Source: JBDKTK01 sp039680225
Lineage (GTDB): Bacteria > Desulfobacterota > Syntrophia > Syntrophales > UBA4778
Reading direction: 5' to 3'
Length of the DNA: 5,589 nt
Assembly: GCA_039680225.1 (NCBI GenBank)
Contig: JBDKTK010000397.1
Location: forward strand, 1 to 5,589
Of the stretch, positions 1-5,588 are shown piece after piece. The position numbers and the translations under genes are program-made. Below the pieces are notes generated by a model. It saw only the letters and a program-made list of their open reading frames with translations, did no database searches and was not told the DNA's origin. Position 1 is the first letter of the stretch. Every line of letters begins with the position of its first letter.

Positions 1-564
1 ATATGGACAGACCACCGTTGTCTTTACTTTGGATTGGTTGTTGCCCAATTCCAGCCTCATCGCTTCATTGAGGCCCATAATGGCAAACTTTGTAGCGCTG
101 TATATTCCCATTCCCGGTATCGCCAGCAGCCCTGCCGCCGAAGAGATATTCACGATGTGGCCTTCATTGCGCCGCACCATATCGGGGACAAACGCTTTTA
201 TCATCCAAAGAGTCCCCAGCAGGTTGACCTCAACATGTTTCTGATGCTTCTCGTCCGGTAAATCGAGAATTTCACCTGTAAAAACGATCCCCGCATTGTT
301 TATCAGAACATGGACAGGGCCAACCTCGCTGTGAACTCTTTTTGCGGCTTCGTACACGGCTCCTCTGTTCGAGATGTCAAAAGCCTGGACGCTGGCGGAA
401 ACACCCTTTTTCCGGATGATTTCCGCCGTCTCATTAAGCGCTTTTTCATTAACGTCGCAAAGGATGGGATTTCCGCCCAAGTCAGCGACAAATTCAGCAA
501 TAAGTCTGCCGATGCCTTGAGCGGCGCCCGTGATCAGCACATTTTTTTTGTTTATCTCAGTCAT
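1..564 (-). CDS. Short-chain dehydrogenase/reductase, RDH10/HSD17B11-like (3' end missing)
   Basis: This is a partial gene: its start is at 564 and it runs off the left edge after 188 codons, so roughly the last third of a usual 260-300 residue SDR is missing. Classical SDR features are all visible: the cofactor loop TGAAQGIG (residues 12-19), an acidic residue after the second strand (D37, usually a sign of NAD(H) preference), NNAG (89-92), and the catalytic set N114, S142, Y155 and K159 (YSATK). The run NNAGIVFTGE and the late KTTVVCPY resemble the vertebrate retinol dehydrogenase 10 / 17-beta-hydroxysteroid dehydrogenase 11 branch, which oxidises or reduces hydroxyl groups on lipophilic substrates. 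The bacterial substrate is unknown. It starts 31 bases after the small gene at 596-853 and is probably in the same operon. Its ribosome-binding site is weak (a GGTTGAAAG-like stretch), so translation may depend on the upstream genes. Family assignment is firm; the sub-branch is moderately supported. Confidence 0.93.
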   Translation of the reverse strand, partial: MTEINKKNVLITGAAQGIGRLIAEFVADLGGNPILCDVNEKALNETAEIIRKKGVSASVQAFDISNRGAVYEAAKRVHSEVGPVHVLINNAGIVFTGEILDLPDEKHQKHVEVNLLGTLWMIKAFVPDMVRRNEGHIVNISSAAGLLAIPGMGIYSATKFAIMGLNEAMRLELGNNQSKVKTTVVCPY

Positions 565-595
565 CTTTCAACCACAATGTTATGGTCCGAATCGG

Positions 596-853
596 TTAGA
601 AATCGCCCGGGTGCTGCGGTTCCTTCATCGCCCTGAACGGCCAGATCAGGTATTTGATAACCGAGAATTTGAGGGCCGCTTTTATAATGATTAACAGGTC
701 CCTGTAATTGATGGCCCCCCGAATCTTCCAGCGAACCGGATTCGTTGTTGCAACGTGCAGGATGAGGTAATCGCCTTTGCATTCGATTCCCAGCTCCTGG
801 TCAATGTGCGCCGTTAATTCCGTTTTTCCCAAACCTGTTGACCTGAACAGCAT
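596..853 (-). CDS. Uncharacterised 85-residue protein, translationally coupled
   Basis: I do not recognise this protein. It is 85 residues long. Its ATG follows the TGA of the upstream oxidoreductase by a single base (TGATATG on the minus strand), an arrangement typical of translational coupling, and this fixes the start. The N-terminal half (about 1-48) is mixed polar/beta-like, with VATTNPVRWKIRGA at 34-47. Residues 50-73 (from YRDLLIIIKAA to WPF) are hydrophobic with scattered lysines and arginines and could be an amphipathic or membrane-surface helix. The end is polar (EPQHPGDF). No signal peptide, metal-binding Cys/His pattern or nucleotide-binding motif is clear; GLGKTE at 7-12 is too short and in the wrong context for a Walker A loop. 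Its position between an FAD oxidoreductase and an SDR suggests an accessory or substrate-handling role in the same pathway, which is inference only. That it is a real gene rests on the tight coupling and the otherwise unexplained space. Confidence 0.72.
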   Translation of the reverse strand: MLFRSTGLGKTELTAHIDQELGIECKGDYLILHVATTNPVRWKIRGAINYRDLLIIIKAALKFSVIKYLIWPFRAMKEPQHPGDF

Positions 854-854
854 A

Positions 855-2477
855 TCAAATCAGCCCCTTTCCACGAGCGGCGGTCACGATTTCGGGTTCC
901 GACCACCACTTCGTTATTCCCAAGTCCTCAGCAATCCTGTTTGCAGCTACATATCCCGGGCCGAAGGTTATCATCCCGCCGGGGAAGCAGCTTGCCCCTC
1001 CAAGGTACAGATTCTTGACCGGCGTCGCGTTCTGCGAACAGTCCTCATTAGGCCGCAGGAATCCCATTTGCAGCGGATGGTATGCGCCCTGCTTGATGGA
1101 CCCCTCAACCATATTGGGGAATTTGTTCTCGATATCCGGCGGCGTGGCAATATACTGGAAGAGCACCTTGTCCATGGTCATATTGGGAGCATATTTCTGG
1201 AGGACGGCAATCAACTTTGCCGCCTGCTCTTCCTTGTATTTAACGTTCAGCCAGGTCTTGAAATCGCCGTTCAGCCTGTACGGCGCCATCTGGGAGATGA
1301 GCCCGCTGTGGCGGCCGGCGGGGGCCTGGCTGGGATCGTGGACGCTGGGGAAACAGCAGTTGAAGGCCGACGGCTCCAGCAGCTGGCCCTTGCGCAGCGC
1401 GTCCCACTGTTTCTTGAGATCCTGCGAAGTCTCACAGCCCAGCACATAGATGAGAGATTTATTGAAGTCCGGGTTCCCGGCCGCAGCGGTGAAATTGGGG
1501 GCCTCGGCCAGGGCCATATGCAGCGCGAAGAGGCTCCACTTCTCCCATTGCCAGATCTTGATCTTCTCGACAAATTCCTTGTCCAGATTCTGTTCTCCGA
1601 CATATTTCAGGAACGTCTGGTGAGTATCGATAGTGCTGACCACGGCCTTACTGGCTCTGATTTCGGTCCCGTCTATCAGTTCGACGCCTTTGGCCGCCCC
1701 TTTTTCCATTATGATCCGTTTGATCCGGACGTTGGTCCTGACTTCGCCGCCCTTTTCCAGCACCGCCTTGAGCAGGCCGGCGGAAAGTTTATGCGACCCT
1801 CCCTCGACGAGCCCGCTGTGGGTGGCCCGGTCAAGCAGCAGCGGCACCATGTAGCTCACCCCGGACCGGTCGTACTCAAGGCCCCAGTGACAGCAGGCAT
1901 AGAGCATGATTGCCCGCACATGCTCATTTTCAAACAGATCGTTGATTATGTCCTCGGGGGTCCGCTCCGAGAGTTTGGTTATTGAAGCGCCGAATTCCGT
2001 CTCCTCCAGCTTTGCAGCCACAAGCGGGGCGGGCATGCACGGCACGTATGCGGCCGGGGCGAGGTAAGAATCCACTATTTCATTGAACTTGCGCGCCACG
2101 CCGCGATAGCTTTCCGCATCCTTCGGCGAAATCTTTGCTATCGACTGGCAGGTCTTTTCCACATCCCTGTAAAGGCAGATCGACCTGCCGTCGCTCAACG
2201 GCATCGCGAACTGAAGGTCGGGATAGATGTGTTTTACGGCATACTGATCAATATTGAAGTCTTTCAGAGGAGGCGCGTAGTCCGCCATCATATGATATAT
2301 TGCATGCGTATTATGAAGATAATGAGGAATGGTAACTTCCTCGGTCGCCAACCCCCCTCCGACTTCGCCCCTTTTCTCCAGCATGAGAACCTTAAGTCCG
2401 GCTTTGGCAAGGTAACCGCCAATTGTCATCCCGTTCGGGCCCACGCCTATTATTATAACGTCGTACTGTTTTGCCAT
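855..2477 (-). CDS. CrtI/phytoene-desaturase-like FAD-dependent oxidoreductase (intact)
   Basis: This is a 540-residue member of the large NAD(P)/FAD-dependent oxidoreductase superfamily that includes phytoene desaturase (CrtI), carotenoid isomerase, retinol saturase and PYROXD2. The N-terminal Rossmann fold shows the dinucleotide loop GVGPNG (11-16), E34 at the end of the second strand (ribose of FAD) and GGGLATEE (40-47). A second FAD-contact motif lies near the C-terminus, from NLYLGG (489) through PGGMITFGPG to NRIAEDLG (about 519). The middle would form the substrate-binding domain. Length fits the family (about 490-580). AAGGAG at 2484-2489 sits six bases before the ATG and supports the start. 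It is a diverged tandem paralogue of the interrupted gene just upstream: both have NTHA soon after GGGxATEE, an NPDxNKS motif mid-protein and TPVxNLY near the end. Such enzymes introduce, remove or shift C=C bonds in lipophilic chains. The substrate here is unknown, and nothing else in the window is a dedicated carotenoid gene (no crtB or crtE). Confidence 0.93.
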   Translation of the reverse strand: MAKQYDVIIIGVGPNGMTIGGYLAKAGLKVLMLEKRGEVGGGLATEEVTIPHYLHNTHAIYHMMADYAPPLKDFNIDQYAVKHIYPDLQFAMPLSDGRSICLYRDVEKTCQSIAKISPKDAESYRGVARKFNEIVDSYLAPAAYVPCMPAPLVAAKLEETEFGASITKLSERTPEDIINDLFENEHVRAIMLYACCHWGLEYDRSGVSYMVPLLLDRATHSGLVEGGSHKLSAGLLKAVLEKGGEVRTNVRIKRIIMEKGAAKGVELIDGTEIRASKAVVSTIDTHQTFLKYVGEQNLDKEFVEKIKIWQWEKWSLFALHMALAEAPNFTAAAGNPDFNKSLIYVLGCETSQDLKKQWDALRKGQLLEPSAFNCCFPSVHDPSQAPAGRHSGLISQMAPYRLNGDFKTWLNVKYKEEQAAKLIAVLQKYAPNMTMDKVLFQYIATPPDIENKFPNMVEGSIKQGAYHPLQMGFLRPNEDCSQNATPVKNLYLGGASCFPGGMITFGPGYVAANRIAEDLGITKWWSEPEIVTAARGKGLI

Positions 2478-2555
2478 CTTTCTCTCCTTAGTAGATCATT
2501 CATCTTAATCGCAATATTCGAGATATCGAAACTCCGGCGCCCGATGAGGCCCATA

Positions 2556-3650
2556 TTATTTCTTAGCCCTGTCTTTAGCCTGCTTGACCCACCTTTCTTC
2601 ATGCTTTTTGACAAAATTCATCAGGGATGTGGGTTCTTCCTTGCCCGGATCCAGCCACGGCTTGGACAAGCCCTGGTCCTCGGCAATTATCCTGTAGCAC
2701 GTGTAACCGCTGTCGATCATAGCGCCTCCGCCGTAAGGGGCCCACGCGCCTCCGGTTGCGTAAAGGTTATCGACTGGGGTCCTGTGGTCAGAAAGGTCCG
2801 GGATAGGACGGAAACTGCCCGACTGCGTGGGGATGTTGTCTATAACGCTCCAGTTCCCGCAGGGAGCCATGTTCCGGAGCCTGCAGCAGTCATACGGCGT
2901 GTCGGGATTATAGCCTATGATATTGTCCCAGGTCATATTCGGGGCAAATTTCTGCCACAGCTTTATTACGTCTTCGGCATGCGATTTTTTCAACTTCAGC
3001 CATTCTTGTTCGCTGAAAGCCGTTGCCGGCGGCATGAACTGCTCGTGAGAGGCCATATGCATTCCGGGAGGAGCATATCTGGGATCGGCGATGGAATGGC
3101 CCCAGACGGCCACATTGAGATCATCCCAGGGCGGCATTATGCCGAGCCTGCGCCAGTGACACTCCCTGGCCAGGCTGTCCGGATCGGCCTTGAAGTGCAG
3201 GCCCAGCCACATTGATTTATTGAGGTCCGGATTCATCTTGGATAATGTGTACACCGGGGCATCGTGGCACGCCCAGTTATACCACGCGATTGTTGTGTGG
3301 TCCGATTCAATGAGCTTTACCCGGCGCACGATCTTGGGAGTGAGATTTTCCGGGCCGACTATATCTACGAGCTGCTGGGGATTTAATGTACTGACTACGA
3401 CCTTTCTGGCCATAACCTCGGTGCCGTCTTTGAGCCGCACGCCTTTGGCCTTCCCGTTTTCGATTATGACTTTGTCCACTGTGCAGTGAGTCCACATTTT
3501 GCCGCCGTCGGCTATGAAGACCTTATGACAGGCATGGGCCACCTGGTGGGTCCCCCCCACGTGGAAGCACATGTAGGGTCGGGTAATCATCCACAGCAGC
3601 GGCGTGGTCTTGCCGGGCAGCGTGATATCGATTCCGCTGGAAAGCGCCAC
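2556..3650 (-). CDS. C-terminal part of the interrupted oxidoreductase (substrate domain and second FAD motif)
   Basis: This is the open segment downstream of the premature TAA, in the same frame; the earliest possible start is a GTG at 3650, giving up to 364 residues. Visible family features are VRLKDGTEVMARKVVVST (return strand of the FAD domain, parallel to VELIDGTEIRASKAVVST in the paralogue), NPDLNKS in the middle, and TPVDNLYATGGAW with GGGAMIDSGY near the end, corresponding to the C-terminal FAD-contact motif of CrtI-like enzymes. The tail is lysine-rich. I see no convincing ribosome-binding site before the GTG or before the first internal ATG codons, so independent translation is doubtful and the GTG is only a formal start. 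The segment ends 78 bases before the ATG of the next oxidoreductase. Best read as the second half of one broken gene. Confidence 0.72.
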   Translation of the reverse strand: MALSSGIDITLPGKTTPLLWMITRPYMCFHVGGTHQVAHACHKVFIADGGKMWTHCTVDKVIIENGKAKGVRLKDGTEVMARKVVVSTLNPQQLVDIVGPENLTPKIVRRVKLIESDHTTIAWYNWACHDAPVYTLSKMNPDLNKSMWLGLHFKADPDSLARECHWRRLGIMPPWDDLNVAVWGHSIADPRYAPPGMHMASHEQFMPPATAFSEQEWLKLKKSHAEDVIKLWQKFAPNMTWDNIIGYNPDTPYDCCRLRNMAPCGNWSVIDNIPTQSGSFRPIPDLSDHRTPVDNLYATGGAWAPYGGGAMIDSGYTCYRIIAEDQGLSKPWLDPGKEEPTSLMNFVKKHEERWVKQAKDRAKK

Positions 3651-3683
3651 TCTCGCCAGATCGCATTGCAGCTCTTTGCTTTC

Positions 3684-4268
3684 TTACCATTCCTTTGTCG
3701 ATCTCAGCGGGCTGTACATATAATCGATGGGCTCGATCGGCATATTGTTTTCCTCGAAGGCCATGGCAATTTCCGGCATCCTCTCCATCTCTTTGAGTTC
3801 CAGTTCCTTGACCGGCGTGTGCCATGTCTCAACCCACATGGGAATAAGCAGGTTCCGCATAGACCAGACCTTCAGCCATGTCTCAGCGTCCTTTTGCGAA
3901 TACCGGGCTATCTCCCGGGCCGTTTTTTCCTGGGTAGGATCGTCGCCATAGCTGTAAGTGAGGATATAGTCCTCCTGATCCAGAAATATCGCACCGTTGG
4001 TTGCCGGATACTGGGCCAAATCGGCGCCGTCAAATTCGGGGAAATCCCTTTCCAGAGCGAGGTAATGCGGCGCATAGATCATGGTCGCATGAGTATTGGA
4101 AAGAAATCCGGGCGCCGCGCTTTCCTCCGTGGCCCAACCCCCGCCGGCCTCATGCCTCTCCTCGAATATGGCGACACTCATTCCGCCATACCTCTGTAAA
4201 TACATTGCACACGTCAATCCTTTGGCGCCTCCGCCGATAACTATCGCATCATAAACCGCATCTGGCAT
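3684..4268 (-). CDS. N-terminal part of the interrupted oxidoreductase (FAD-binding Rossmann half)
   Basis: This segment encodes 194 residues and ends at the premature TAA. It holds the FAD-binding Rossmann unit: GGGAKG (12-17), an acidic residue at the end of the second strand (E36 in FEERHE) and GGGWATEE (42-49), followed by FLSNTHA (55-61), also found in the intact paralogue. After that comes the start of the substrate domain, with SQKDAETW. If the stop is real and not read through, this product lacks the C-terminal FAD motif and most of the substrate domain and should be inactive alone. It could function only if it paired with the separately made C-terminal piece. Its start is secure because of the AAAGGAGG site placed six bases upstream. 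Confidence 0.8.
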   Translation of the reverse strand: MPDAVYDAIVIGGGAKGLTCAMYLQRYGGMSVAIFEERHEAGGGWATEESAAPGFLSNTHATMIYAPHYLALERDFPEFDGADLAQYPATNGAIFLDQEDYILTYSYGDDPTQEKTAREIARYSQKDAETWLKVWSMRNLLIPMWVETWHTPVKELELKEMERMPEIAMAFEENNMPIEPIDYMYSPLRSTKEW

Positions 4269-4300
4269 ATCGAGCCTCCTTTAGAATTTCATCAAGTGAT

Positions 4301-4316
4301 TCCATCTTTTGATGGA
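4301..4316. repeat. Small perfect hairpin in the gap between tetR and the first oxidoreductase
   Basis: TCCATC (4301-4306) and GATGGA (4311-4316) flank a TTTT loop in the 89-bp gap. No run of T follows the stem on the minus strand, so it is not an intrinsic terminator for tetR. It does not resemble the repeat upstream of tetR. It may be a minor RNA structure or chance. No clear second promoter is visible in this gap, which favours readthrough from tetR. Confidence 0.3.
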
Positions 4317-4357
4317 CGGACCTCATTTTTATGATCCTGTAATACCCTGAAATGATT

Positions 4358-5104
4358 TTAGCCTTGTGAATTTGAAATCGCTGAAATCACCGCCCGTCGT
4401 GGGCTTTGCTGCCGCGATTCCCGCCGAGCCGCCTTGTAATTGGAACTCTTCCCGGATGCCGGGGCAATGAAGCTTGCCTTGGACCTTTCCCCCGCCATAT
4501 GCGAATGCGCGCTTCGATGCTCGGCATCGGAAACGATCCCGTAGAACAGGATCTCGAAAAGATCATCGATCCTCTGCTTCATTGTCTTGGGGCTCATTTC
4601 GAAAACCAGGGTCATCTCTATCCTTCGCGCCATCATCTGGAGGACCGAAGCAAGATGTAAAGGATCATCCCTGCGCAAAACACCCGTTTCCATGCCCCGC
4701 TCTATTATTGCCTTTATCATGGCAAGCTCTTCACGGTTGAAGGACAATTCCCTGTCGGCATAAATAGAAGCAATCTCTTCGCCTACGTCTTTCGGAACAT
4801 CCAGCAGTTCCCTTAATCGCTGCCCATGGTCCAGCTTGGACGTAATCATCCGTTTGAGCTGTTTTAATGGATCCGATTCCCTGCCCACCTCAGTCCGGAT
4901 ATGCGATAACAGGACCTCTTCCTCATGGCGCATGACCTGTTCCATCAGTTCGCGTTTGCCGCCGGGGAAATGATGGTAGATGGCGGTCTTGCCAACCCCG
5001 AGCGGACGTGCAATATCAATAAGAGATGTCTTCTTTAGCCCCATCCTGGCAAATTGCTTGCGGGCCTCATCGAGTATTTTATTTCTGTCCAGATTGATTG
5101 CCAT
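4358..5104 (-). CDS. TetR/AcrR-family transcriptional regulator with C-terminal extension
   Basis: This encodes 248 residues. The N-terminal DNA-binding domain is typical of TetR: first helix KILDEARKQFARMG (9-22), then the helix-turn-helix KTSLIDIARPLGVGKTAIYH (25-44) followed by HFPGGKREL. The rest (about 55-192) is helical, as expected for the ligand-binding and dimerisation domain, and ends in FEILFYGIVS (183-192), where most family members stop. The remaining 56 residues are rich in Ser, Arg, Lys and Ala, with no hydrophobic core, and look disordered. AGGAGG at 5110-5115, five bases before the ATG, supports the start. A perfect inverted repeat at 5113-5139 overlaps this site, consistent with autorepression. 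The gene ends 89 bases before the first oxidoreductase on the same strand, so it probably controls the operon it heads. The inducer is unknown, though a lipophilic substrate or acyl-type ligand would fit the neighbours. Confidence 0.93.
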   Translation of the reverse strand: MAINLDRNKILDEARKQFARMGLKKTSLIDIARPLGVGKTAIYHHFPGGKRELMEQVMRHEEEVLLSHIRTEVGRESDPLKQLKRMITSKLDHGQRLRELLDVPKDVGEEIASIYADRELSFNREELAMIKAIIERGMETGVLRRDDPLHLASVLQMMARRIEMTLVFEMSPKTMKQRIDDLFEILFYGIVSDAEHRSAHSHMAGERSKASFIAPASGKSSNYKAARRESRQQSPRRAVISAISNSQG

Positions 5105-5112
5105 CAGTTCCT

Positions 5113-5139
5113 CCTGAACGATATAACGTATCGTTCAGG
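5113..5139. promoter_or_regulatory. Probable TetR operator: perfect 11-bp inverted repeat
   Basis: The arms CCTGAACGATA (5113-5123) and TATCGTTCAGG (5129-5139) are exact reverse complements with a 5-bp spacer. Size and symmetry suit a TetR dimer. It lies between the proposed promoter and the regulator's ATG, covers the expected transcription start, and its left arm includes three bases of the AGGAGG ribosome-binding site (5110-5115). Binding here should block transcription of the regulator and whatever is cotranscribed with it. In RNA the same repeat could fold into a hairpin that partly hides the ribosome-binding site. I see no second copy elsewhere in the window. Confidence 0.78.
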
Positions 5140-5143
5140 CATT

Positions 5144-5172
5144 CACCTATCAAATATAATCTATCGTGTCAA
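5144..5172 (-). promoter_or_regulatory. Candidate sigma70-type promoter of the tetR-led operon
   Basis: On the minus strand a perfect TTGACA (-35, 5167-5172) is followed after 17 bases by TAGGTG (5144-5149), a weak -10 box that is preceded by TGA as in extended -10 promoters. The predicted transcription start, about 5137, falls within the inverted repeat at 5113-5139, the expected layout for repression by the TetR protein. The -35 and spacing are good and the -10 is poor, so the exact start is uncertain. Confidence 0.5.
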
Positions 5173-5281
5173 GCTTTTTTATCTGCACTATTTAAACTAT
5201 TATTTCAGTAGTATTTATTATGAAAAAAAATAGATTGTCGATATCACTGATTTTACAAATGGGATTTTAATCTGCAGTTGA
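5173..5281. other. AT-rich gene-free stretch upstream of the tetR promoter
   Basis: This segment is rich in A and T (runs such as CTTTTTTAT, GAAAAAAAATAG, ATTTAAACTATTATTT) and has no credible open reading frame on either strand, no tRNA-like fold and no repeats that I can support. It may contribute upstream promoter DNA (UP-like A/T tracts) to the tetR promoter, but this is not demonstrated. Confidence 0.4.
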
Positions 5282-5375
5282 GGGGGCTTGGAATTCCCCC
5301 GATAAGGGCAACCGCCGGTCGCCCCCACATCTGAAAAAATGTGTGTGAAATGTGGAAACGTGGGGGCTATAGCCC
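5282..5375. repeat. Cluster of GC-rich inverted repeats
   Basis: Several palindromic units follow each other in the gene-free stretch after the NUDIX stop. GGGGG (5282-5286) faces CCCCC (5296-5300), with the palindrome GGAATTCC (5290-5297) inside. GGGC-ACC (5306-5313, one mismatch) faces GGT-GCCC (5317-5324). GCCCCCAC (5321-5328) faces GTGGGGGC (5360-5367). GGGCTATAGCCC is a perfect 12-base palindrome at 5364-5375. The units are much richer in GC than the AT-rich DNA beside them. The arrangement resembles the dispersed extragenic palindromic elements found in many bacterial genomes. No other copy is inside this window, so the repeat nature across the genome is not shown. No adjacent T-run makes a clean terminator. 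Confidence 0.55.
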
Positions 5376-5377
5376 TC

Positions 5378-5400
5378 ACCTGCATTTCTGAATGGCAGGT
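5378..5400. repeat. Inverted repeat touching the stop codon of the NUDIX gene
   Basis: ACCTGC (5378-5383) and GCAGGT (5395-5400) are exact reverse complements around an inner ATT/AAT pairing that leaves one bulged G and a TCTG loop. On the minus strand the stem begins at the last base of the NUDIX stop codon. It may stabilise the 3' end of that transcript. No T-run follows on the minus strand; on the plus strand it is followed by TTATTTT, but no plus-strand gene is seen that would need a terminator there. Confidence 0.45.
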
Positions 5401-5588
5401 TATTTTAAAAACCCGATCTTCTTCAACATCTCCAGGGTGGTCCGGGTGACGTTCAAAGAATCCAAATCCGCCGGGGCGAGCCAGCGGGCGTCTTTGGCGT
5501 CGTCGGCGGCAATCGGCTCGCCGCTTACGTATTCGGATTGCAGATCGACTATGACGTAATGGAATTTCAAGGCGCCCGTTTTGTCTTT
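5400..5588 (-). CDS. C-terminal end of a NUDIX-family hydrolase (partial)
   Basis: Only the last 62 codons and a TAA stop (5400-5402) are present; the start lies beyond the right edge. The reading frame translates to a segment beginning KDKTGALKFHYVIVDL, continuing with the acidic run SGEPIAADDAKDARWL and ending NVTRTTLEMLKKIGFLK. The order FHYVIVDL, then SGEP...DA.DARW, then a final helix is the usual second half of NUDIX hydrolases of the ADP-ribose or nucleoside-diphosphate-sugar pyrophosphatase kind. The NUDIX box itself (GX5EX7REUXEEXGU) would be upstream and is not visible, so substrate and catalytic competence cannot be judged. It is separated from the tetR start by nearly 300 bases and is probably a distinct transcription unit. 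Confidence 0.82.
   Translation of the reverse strand, partial: KDKTGALKFHYVIVDLQSEYVSGEPIAADDAKDARWLAPADLDSLNVTRTTLEMLKKIGFLK

Larger units (their letters stand above)
2556..4268 (-). pseudogene. CrtI-like FAD-dependent oxidoreductase interrupted by one in-frame TAA
   Basis: The two open segments 3684-4268 and 2556-3650 are in the same reading frame and together encode one 570-residue CrtI-like protein with a stop at codon 195. There is no shift of frame: 33 bases (11 sense codons, ESKELQ...) separate the TAA from the first possible GTG, and they translate into sequence matching the paralogue. Aligning STKEW-stop-ESKEL with the intact neighbour's IINDLFENEHV places the stop opposite a phenylalanine, so one base change from TAT, TAC or TTA would explain it. 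All the usual motifs on both sides are preserved, which suggests a recent mutation, a sequencing error, or a stop that is read through; long-term decay is unlikely. AAAGGAGG at 4275-4282, six bases before the ATG, is an excellent ribosome-binding site. The gene is followed after 78 bases by its intact paralogue. TAA is not a usual selenocysteine or pyrrolysine codon, so recoding is the least likely option. Confidence 0.85.

Noticed and set aside
561..782. 73-residue open frame on the minus strand overlapping the 85-residue gene
   Set aside because: It is in another frame, overlaps the SDR start, and lacks the tight TGA-T-ATG coupling that supports the 85-residue frame.
777..1985. 402-residue open frame on the plus strand
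   Set aside because: It lies opposite the well-supported 540-residue oxidoreductase, shows no recognisable domain and is a by-product of codon bias on the coding strand.
2517..2530. Short inverted repeat TTCGA/TCGAA between the two oxidoreductases
   Set aside because: Only a 5-bp AT-containing stem with no T-run or promoter elements around it; it may well be chance.
2229..3215. 328-residue open frame on the plus strand
   Set aside because: It spans the antisense of two oxidoreductase genes, has no family-like motifs and no convincing ribosome-binding site.
3651..3686. Frameshift as the cause of the split oxidoreductase
   Set aside because: The stop codon and the downstream segment are in the same frame (33 bases between them), so only a nonsense codon is needed.
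3684..3686. Selenocysteine or pyrrolysine insertion
   Set aside because: The codon is TAA, not TGA or TAG; other genes here (the 85-residue gene, tetR, NUDIX) also end in TAA, so it is a normal stop in this organism.
3486..4199. 237-residue open frame on the plus strand over the interrupted oxidoreductase
   Set aside because: The minus strand carries clear FAD-binding motifs throughout; the plus-strand translation is featureless and His/Arg/Pro-rich in the manner of antisense shadows.
5282..5400. CRISPR array or integron attC site
   Set aside because: There are no regularly spaced direct repeats, and I could not place the conserved attC core boxes; the structure is inverted, not direct.
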